Shown here one piece after another: positions 59,649-64,000 of a stretch of DNA of 64,000 nt; within the stretch, counting starts at the first letter, position 1, and each line of letters opens with the position of its first letter. The notes under the pieces were generated by a model that saw only the letters and a program-made list of their open reading frames with translations, was not told the origin of the DNA and ran no database searches. The translations under genes were made by a program, and so were the position numbers. This DNA comes from Christiangramia fulva (GTDB lineage Bacteria > Bacteroidota > Bacteroidia > Flavobacteriales > Flavobacteriaceae): positions 3,162,001 to 3,226,000 of the forward strand of contig NZ_CP028136.1 in the NCBI RefSeq assembly GCF_003024155.1, read 5' to 3'.

Positions 59649-60149
59649 ATGAAAAAAGTCATCATTAGTTTGTTCCTCATCGGAGCGATTAGCCTGGGGC
59701 ATTCACAAATCAAAAAAGAGATCGAACTCGAACCTGTAGATCTTACAGTAAAAATCATCCATCCTGAATATTTGAAGGAAGTACAAAAGAGCCTGGCACC
59801 TCAGGAAGCTATTAATCTTCAAAAGGCGATTGCCGCATTCGACGTTAAAAAAATGCCAGATTTTGATCAAAAGCTTTCTTTTTATGAAGTGATATTTAAA
59901 TCAACCAAAGGCAGTGTAAACACTTTTTATGATGGTGAGGGCAAAATTCTTTACGCTCTGGGTAAATTTAAAAGTGTACCTCTTCCAAAAGAGATTATCA
60001 GAAAAGTCATTAGTGAAAATGACGGTTGGCGAATCATAGACAATAAATATCTTACTTCTTATGAAGGCCCTACGCAAAAGGCAAGTAATTTATACCGTAT
60101 TTACATGAGTAATGGCAGCGAGAGAAAGAAGTTAAAAGTAAGCCTTTAA
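59649..60149 (+). CDS. Secreted protein, paralogue of the 20.0 kb gene
   Basis: A 166-residue protein with a signal peptide (KKVIISLFLIGAISLGHSQ). The mature part has QKLSFYEVIFKSTKGSVNTF, then GKFKSVPLPKEIIRKVISEN, DGWRIIDNKYLTSYEG and NLYRIYMSNGSERKKLKVSL. The order K-F-K-x-V-x-L-P-x-E-I, G-W, Y-x-x-x-M-x-N-G, K-K-L-K is shared with the 184-residue protein at 20044-20598. The function is unknown; the fold is probably a small periplasmic alpha/beta domain. It is flanked by a dead and an intact AraC/TPR regulator, which suggests that a regulator-secreted protein pair has been duplicated here. Confidence 0.8.
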   Translation: MKKVIISLFLIGAISLGHSQIKKEIELEPVDLTVKIIHPEYLKEVQKSLAPQEAINLQKAIAAFDVKKMPDFDQKLSFYEVIFKSTKGSVNTFYDGEGKILYALGKFKSVPLPKEIIRKVISENDGWRIIDNKYLTSYEGPTQKASNLYRIYMSNGSERKKLKVSL

Positions 60150-60179
60150 ATAGTTTTTATCTGAAAGGTTTAGTTTGGA

Positions 60180-60207
60180 GAAAGCGCGGTGATTCCGCGC
60201 TTTCGTC
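60180..60207 (+). terminator. Hairpin after the secreted-protein gene, probable terminator
   Basis: GAAAGCGCGG (60180-60189), loop TGATT, CCGCGCTTTC (60195-60204) form a perfect 10-pair, G+C-rich stem. The following sequence GTCATTTTG has only a weak T run, so termination may be partial. Confidence 0.55.
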
Positions 60208-60319
60208 ATTTTGACACAGCTTAATATGAAATTATCTGAAAAATGAAGATGATCCCCGTATTGTCATTCATTTTAATTTAGTAAATTTCTAATTGTCATA
60301 TATTTATAACCAAAAAGCA

Positions 60320-62251
60320 ATGATGTCTGCTCGGGTTGGAAAAGACAAGGTTTTCATCCAGCGGTTAAAACAATTAATCCTGGAAAATCTTCAAAACGAA
60401 CAATTTGGAGCAGAAGTTCTTGCGTCGCAGTATGGAATAAGCCGTTCTCAACTTCACCGCAAACTTAAAAAGTCCACAGGAAAATCTGTCACCCAGTTTA
60501 TAAAAGAAATAAGGCTTCATGAAGCCTTTAAAATGCTTGTAAATGATGAATCTACAGTTTCAGAAATTGCTTATAAAGTAGGTTTTAGTAGTCCTACTTA
60601 CTTCAATACCTGTTTCAAAGATTTATACGGATATCCGCCAGGGGAAGCAAAATTTAGATTCGAGATCCAGAACGATAATATGAAAGAATTTCCGAATACC
60701 GGGAAAAGGTCGGTACTTGGAAGAAATAAGAAAAATATTATTCTGGGGGCTTCTTTATTGATTATAATCATTTCTGCCATTCTAATTTCAAACCACAGCG
60801 TTTCCAGCCAGAAACCTCAATCAAACGAAAAATTCGGGGATAAAACAATAGCTCTTTTACCTCTCCAAATAGAAGGGGGAGATGAAAAACAGAAGAAACT
60901 TGGCACCGAAATGACGAGAGCCATCATTCAAAAACTTCAAAAAATAAATGCTATCGATAAGGTTTCTTCCTATAATGCGGTAATGGATTTTAACAATGGA
61001 AAACCTGATTTAACCAGCACAGCGAAACAATTGAAAGTAAGGTTTGTGACTACTGGAAAATTGTCATTTTCAGAAAATAGATTTAAGATCCATCTTGAAG
61101 CCTGGGATTCAGATTCTAAAAATATTGTCTGGAATAAAGATTTCTCGGGAGAATGGAAAATACAGGAGATATTTTCGTTTCAGGCAGACATTGCCCAAAG
61201 CCTGGCTACTTTAATGAATGCCGAGATAAAGGCGGAAGAATCTAAAGATTTAAAGGAAGTTTTAACCCTTAATCAGGAGGCTTACGAAAATTATATGGCA
61301 GCAGAGACCATGCTGTACAATAGTCCTTACAATGATTATGATAAGGCACAGGAACTTTATCAAAGAGCTATAGATTTAGATCCGTCATTTTTAGAGGCTT
61401 ATGTAGGTCTTGCCAATACCTGGATATTTGGAGGCCTTATAGTTGGGATGTATAATGAGGAAACCGCATGGGGAAACGCCAAGCGATTACTCATTAAAGC
61501 CCAGGCAATAGATCCCGGAAATAGAAGTGTGGAACATTCTCTTTATGCAGGATATTATTTCTATGAATGGGATTTCCAAAAGATGGAATACTATTTTCAA
61601 AAATATAAAGATAACCCAAGCACAGATTTTATAGCGTTTATTTACGATTATGCCATTAAAACCGGTCGTTACCAGGCAGCTCTTAATTGTCTCGATAGAA
61701 TTTTTTCCGAAAATCCTACTGTCGCCGGCAATTATGGTGACAGGGCTGAACTGCTTATGTTCATGGGGAATAAAAAGGCCGCTCTGGAGAGATTAAAAAC
61801 AGGTGATGCTCTATTTAGCTATAATCGTTATTATCTTTCACAGTCTGCTAAAGTTTATTATTATTTGGGAGAATATGACCTTGCACGGCAGCAATTAAAA
61901 CACATGGAAGAAATAGGAGCTCTAAATAATACTCTCTCATTGTGGCTTAGCAGCAATTTAACGAAGAAAGGGGAAGGAAAAAGTTCTGAATATTATTTAA
62001 ATAGGCTCAAAGACCTTTATAAAGCACATGCAACGGGAAGTCCGGCATGGTTTATTGCACTTTATTATGCGGAAAGGAACGATAAAGAAAAAACCTATGA
62101 ATGGCTTCAAAGATCTTTTGACAGGCACGAAGTAGAAATGACATGGTTAATAGAGGAGCCTGTGCTTGCACCTTTCAGAGATGACCAGCAGTATAAATCA
62201 CTTTTAAAAAAAATGAAATTCCCTGCTACGGTGGTTCGTAAAATGATATAA
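60320..62251 (+). CDS. Membrane-anchored AraC-type regulator with periplasmic sensor and TPR domain
   Basis: A 643-residue one-component regulator. The AraC helix-turn-helix pair is at residues 10-115 (VLASQYGISRSQLHRKLKKS, STVSEIAYKVGFSSPTYFNT, CFKDLYGYPPGEAKFRF). A membrane helix follows (ILGASLLIIIISAILISN, about 135-152). The outer part starts with a TolB/FlgO-like domain (IALLPLQIEGGDEKQKK, FVTTGKLSFSENRFKIHLEA) and continues with TPR repeats (YDKAQELYQRAIDLDPSFLE). A membrane-embedded DNA-binding protein of this order resembles CadC/ToxR logic. A longer frame starts with TTG at 60293, but a TAAATTTC box at about 60280 makes the ATG at 60320 or 60323 more likely. Confidence 0.85.
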   Translation: MMSARVGKDKVFIQRLKQLILENLQNEQFGAEVLASQYGISRSQLHRKLKKSTGKSVTQFIKEIRLHEAFKMLVNDESTVSEIAYKVGFSSPTYFNTCFKDLYGYPPGEAKFRFEIQNDNMKEFPNTGKRSVLGRNKKNIILGASLLIIIISAILISNHSVSSQKPQSNEKFGDKTIALLPLQIEGGDEKQKKLGTEMTRAIIQKLQKINAIDKVSSYNAVMDFNNGKPDLTSTAKQLKVRFVTTGKLSFSENRFKIHLEAWDSDSKNIVWNKDFSGEWKIQEIFSFQADIAQSLATLMNAEIKAEESKDLKEVLTLNQEAYENYMAAETMLYNSPYNDYDKAQELYQRAIDLDPSFLEAYVGLANTWIFGGLIVGMYNEETAWGNAKRLLIKAQAIDPGNRSVEHSLYAGYYFYEWDFQKMEYYFQKYKDNPSTDFIAFIYDYAIKTGRYQAALNCLDRIFSENPTVAGNYGDRAELLMFMGNKKAALERLKTGDALFSYNRYYLSQSAKVYYYLGEYDLARQQLKHMEEIGALNNTLSLWLSSNLTKKGEGKSSEYYLNRLKDLYKAHATGSPAWFIALYYAERNDKEKTYEWLQRSFDRHEVEMTWLIEEPVLAPFRDDQQYKSLLKKMKFPATVVRKMI

Positions 62252-62405
62252 TCAAAAGGATAACTTTTGCCAGCTAAAATTCTACATTCTAAGGCAAATT
62301 TGGGCACTTTTATTGTTTTATAACGAAAACACTTCGCTCTTTTTGATTTCTTTAATACTAACTGTTTGAAACATTTCCGATATTGAAATTTAAGAAATCT
62401 AAACA

Positions 62406-63464
62406 ATGGTCTCACGAAAGAAGATTCTTTATACAGCAACAGCTGCTACCTTATTTATCTATTTTTTATTTTCAGGGCTTGCACATGCCAAAGGTTTTTT
62501 TGCACCACTCTTCGTAGCTGTAGTGCTTAGCCTTATAATGTTGCCCGCCTCCCAGTGGATGGAAAAAGGCATAAAAAGAACGCTCGCAGCAGTATTCAGC
62601 AGTTTAATTTTGTTTTTCATCTCCCTGGGCTTGTTGTTTCTAATCTCCCTTCAGGTGAAAAATTTTACTTCAAACTGGCCCCAGTTAAAAGAAAACCTAA
62701 AACCGAAAATAGAAAGGATCAAAGAATTTGCTATTAATAATACTCCCCTTACTCCCGAAAGACTAAAAAAGGTTGAAAAAAAAGCTGGCGAGATGATTAG
62801 TGGCAGTGGGGGAAGTGGCAATGTTAGTAAATTTATAATGGCATTACTCAGTACTTTGGCCAATTACCTGCTAACTTTTATATATGTCTTTTTTTTACTG
62901 GCTTACAGGCATATCTTTAAAGATTTTCTGATCAACGTATTTCCCCGGCACAAGCAGCCTAAAGTAAAACAGGTCATCAGTAAATCTGTTCATGTGGTAC
63001 CTGAATATTTACGAGGAAAATTATTACTAATGGGAATCCTGGCGGTATTATATTCTATTGGCCTGGGGATTTCAGGAGTTAATAATTACATTCTGGTAAG
63101 CATCATTGCTGCCCTGCTCACAATAATTCCCTATTTGGGAAATATGATCGCTTTTAGCATGGCTGTTGTTTTTGGATTCCTTACGGGGGGAACCATTATG
63201 ACCCTGGTTGGTATCTTCCTCACTTTTTCTGTCACTCAATTTGTGGAAAGTTATATGTTGCAACCATACGTAGTGGGCGACAAAGTAGATGTTCATCCAT
63301 TTTTTGTGATTCTCGTGGTTATAATAGGAAATATTTTGTGGGGAATAATAGGAATGATCCTCGCGGTCCCGGTTATGGGAATAATCACAATGGTTTTACT
63401 GAATATCCAGGAAGTGAAACCGCTGGGAATTTTATTAAGCAAGGAAGATTTTTCAAAAGATTAG
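62406..63464 (+). CDS. AI-2E family (PerM-type) membrane transporter
   Basis: A 352-residue inner-membrane protein with about eight helices. LFIYFLFSGLAHAKGFFAPL begins the first pair; a cytoplasmic or periplasmic coiled segment (LKPKIERIKEFAINN) lies between helices 3 and 4. The conserved C-terminal part is VSIIAALLTIIPYLGNMIAF, with the family P-Y-x-G motif, and LQPYVVGDKVDVHPFFVILV with G-x-x-x-x-V-H-P. Family members include autoinducer-2 exporters and sodium/proton antiporters, so the cargo cannot be assigned. It stands alone. Confidence 0.88.
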   Translation: MVSRKKILYTATAATLFIYFLFSGLAHAKGFFAPLFVAVVLSLIMLPASQWMEKGIKRTLAAVFSSLILFFISLGLLFLISLQVKNFTSNWPQLKENLKPKIERIKEFAINNTPLTPERLKKVEKKAGEMISGSGGSGNVSKFIMALLSTLANYLLTFIYVFFLLAYRHIFKDFLINVFPRHKQPKVKQVISKSVHVVPEYLRGKLLLMGILAVLYSIGLGISGVNNYILVSIIAALLTIIPYLGNMIAFSMAVVFGFLTGGTIMTLVGIFLTFSVTQFVESYMLQPYVVGDKVDVHPFFVILVVIIGNILWGIIGMILAVPVMGIITMVLLNIQEVKPLGILLSKEDFSKD

Positions 63465-63497
63465 CAACTTTTCAGGAATTGAAAGATAAAAATCGTT

Positions 63498-64000
63498 TTA
63501 TCGATATTCGATGCCTGTAATATTAAGGCTTAACCAGTGAAAATCACCGTTGGGAAGTATCCAGCTCACTTTGCTCCGGGAAGGAATTCTAAATTCTCCA
63601 AAATAATCACTTTGGATTGTTTCAACCAACCATTTTTCTTTTTTTGCCTCGGGACCACTGCTGTAATAACATTCGGCTTCAAAAGTTAGCAATTCTCCTT
63701 CTGAAGAAAAATGAAAGATACCCGATACTTCCTTTCCGTCCTGCCTGAAAATGGCTTTTGCCGAATTTTTATCAATTTCCTGCCAACTGATACTGTTGCT
63801 GAAGGCTGCAGTAGGAAACCAGCAAATTTCGCCTAAAAACCGGATCATCGTTCCAGAATTGATCTTTTCATTATCCTTTTCGTTTACCACCGGAAAAAAG
63901 TCCATGACTTTAATGAGCATGGCACCTTTTCCGTCCTTCAGTTTATCCCTCCCGGAAAGATAGATGCCGGGAAACATTTTAACCCTGGTTTTCCAGAGAA
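63498..64000 (-). CDS. DUF6544/DUF6920-like protein (5' end outside window)
   Basis: The frame is open to the right edge; the first in-window residues read LWKTRVKMFPGIYLSGRDKL. An internal ATG at 63977 is not the true start because the upstream codons are open and conserved in style. The pattern GKGAMLIKVMDFFPV, NSGTMIRFLGEICWFPTAAF and VSGIFHFSSEGELLTFEAEC is, from memory, typical of the DUF6544/DUF6920 family (alternating strands with R-F-L-x-E-x-x-W-F-P). The function is unknown. About two thirds of a ~260-residue protein is visible. It is convergent with the AI-2E gene. Confidence 0.72.
   Translation of the reverse strand, partial: LWKTRVKMFPGIYLSGRDKLKDGKGAMLIKVMDFFPVVNEKDNEKINSGTMIRFLGEICWFPTAAFSNSISWQEIDKNSAKAIFRQDGKEVSGIFHFSSEGELLTFEAECYYSSGPEAKKEKWLVETIQSDYFGEFRIPSRSKVSWILPNGDFHWLSLNITGIEYR

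Noticed and set aside
59352..62357. An 18-base direct repeat (TTTTTGATTTCTTTAATA) at about 59352 and 62340
   Set aside because: It is low-complexity A/T sequence of a kind common in the leaders of this genome and lacks target-site or mobile features.
1..64000. tRNA, rRNA, riboswitch, prophage or insertion-sequence content
   Set aside because: No cloverleaf-type segments, transposase frames, paired terminal inverted repeats or phage structural genes were recognised; the window looks like ordinary chromosome.

Overview
The window is an ordinary stretch of chromosome from a member of the Bacteroidota, almost certainly a marine-type Flavobacteriaceae close to Gramella/Christiangramia. The evidence is a low G+C, densely packed genome; a secreted protein with a type B type IX secretion (gliding) sorting domain; a TamB-TamL pair, where the BamA-like partner is a lipoprotein as in Bacteroidota; and promoters of the Bacteroidota form TTTG-N19..21-TAnnTTTG ahead of several genes. 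I found no rRNA, tRNA, CRISPR array, complete insertion sequence or prophage.

Left part (1-11 kb): an edge-truncated conserved protein; an aldehyde dehydrogenase; the collapsed remnant of a DUF72 gene; a NUDIX hydrolase and a hotdog thioesterase; a leftward group with two mechanosensitive channels, an endonuclease/exonuclease/phosphatase-fold protein and a DUF3817 membrane protein; galE; then leftward small membrane proteins (YqaE type, DUF1206, VTT domain) and an SDR oxidoreductase. From 11 to 26 kb: a FUSC transporter-like gene overlapping a DUF6155 gene and followed by a T9SS cargo protein, an APC permease, a tiny Lys/Pro-rich protein, the cysteine pair (serine acetyltransferase and CysM), a Crp/Fnr regulator beside a secreted protein, a DEAD/DEAH helicase and a class A penicillin-binding protein.

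The most unusual object lies at 25.6-26.4 kb. Five small genes stand in tandem on the minus strand (31, 33, 33, 44 and 44 codons). All end in a fixed-length 20-residue module, F-[LM]-N-x9-W-x3-R-x-[FY]-x-stop. They are separated by 28-39 nt spacers carrying a repeated CATCAATCA leader, and the array closes with a strong intrinsic terminator. I do not recognise the family. It looks like an actively duplicating microprotein array and is my main candidate for an undescribed system.

From 26.5 to 45 kb: an SdiA-regulated-type protein, an M19 dipeptidase, a three-gene amidoligase operon (RimK-like ATP-grasp, GCS2-family ligase, N-formylglutamate amidohydrolase), OsmC, an FKBP/SlyD isomerase, a Tat-exported Gfo/Idh/MocA oxidoreductase, a 3D-domain lipoprotein, a bacterial ionotropic-glutamate-receptor-like potassium channel, an ACT-like protein divergent from aspartate kinase, a glycosyltransferase, a GreA/GreB-type factor, and a gluconate operon in which gluconokinase and 6-phosphogluconate dehydrogenase are fused into one protein and followed by the GntP symporter.

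From 45 to 64 kb: an OmpA-like lipoprotein, tamB-tamL, upp, stress and redox proteins (DUF2383-like, Usp, two dehydrogenases), a CDF metal transporter, a secreted paralogue of the 20 kb protein lying between a dead and an intact copy of a membrane-anchored AraC/TPR regulator, an AI-2E family transporter and an edge-truncated DUF6544/6920-like protein. Several starts were moved downstream of the longest reading frame because the longer frame begins at TTG or upstream of a likely promoter.
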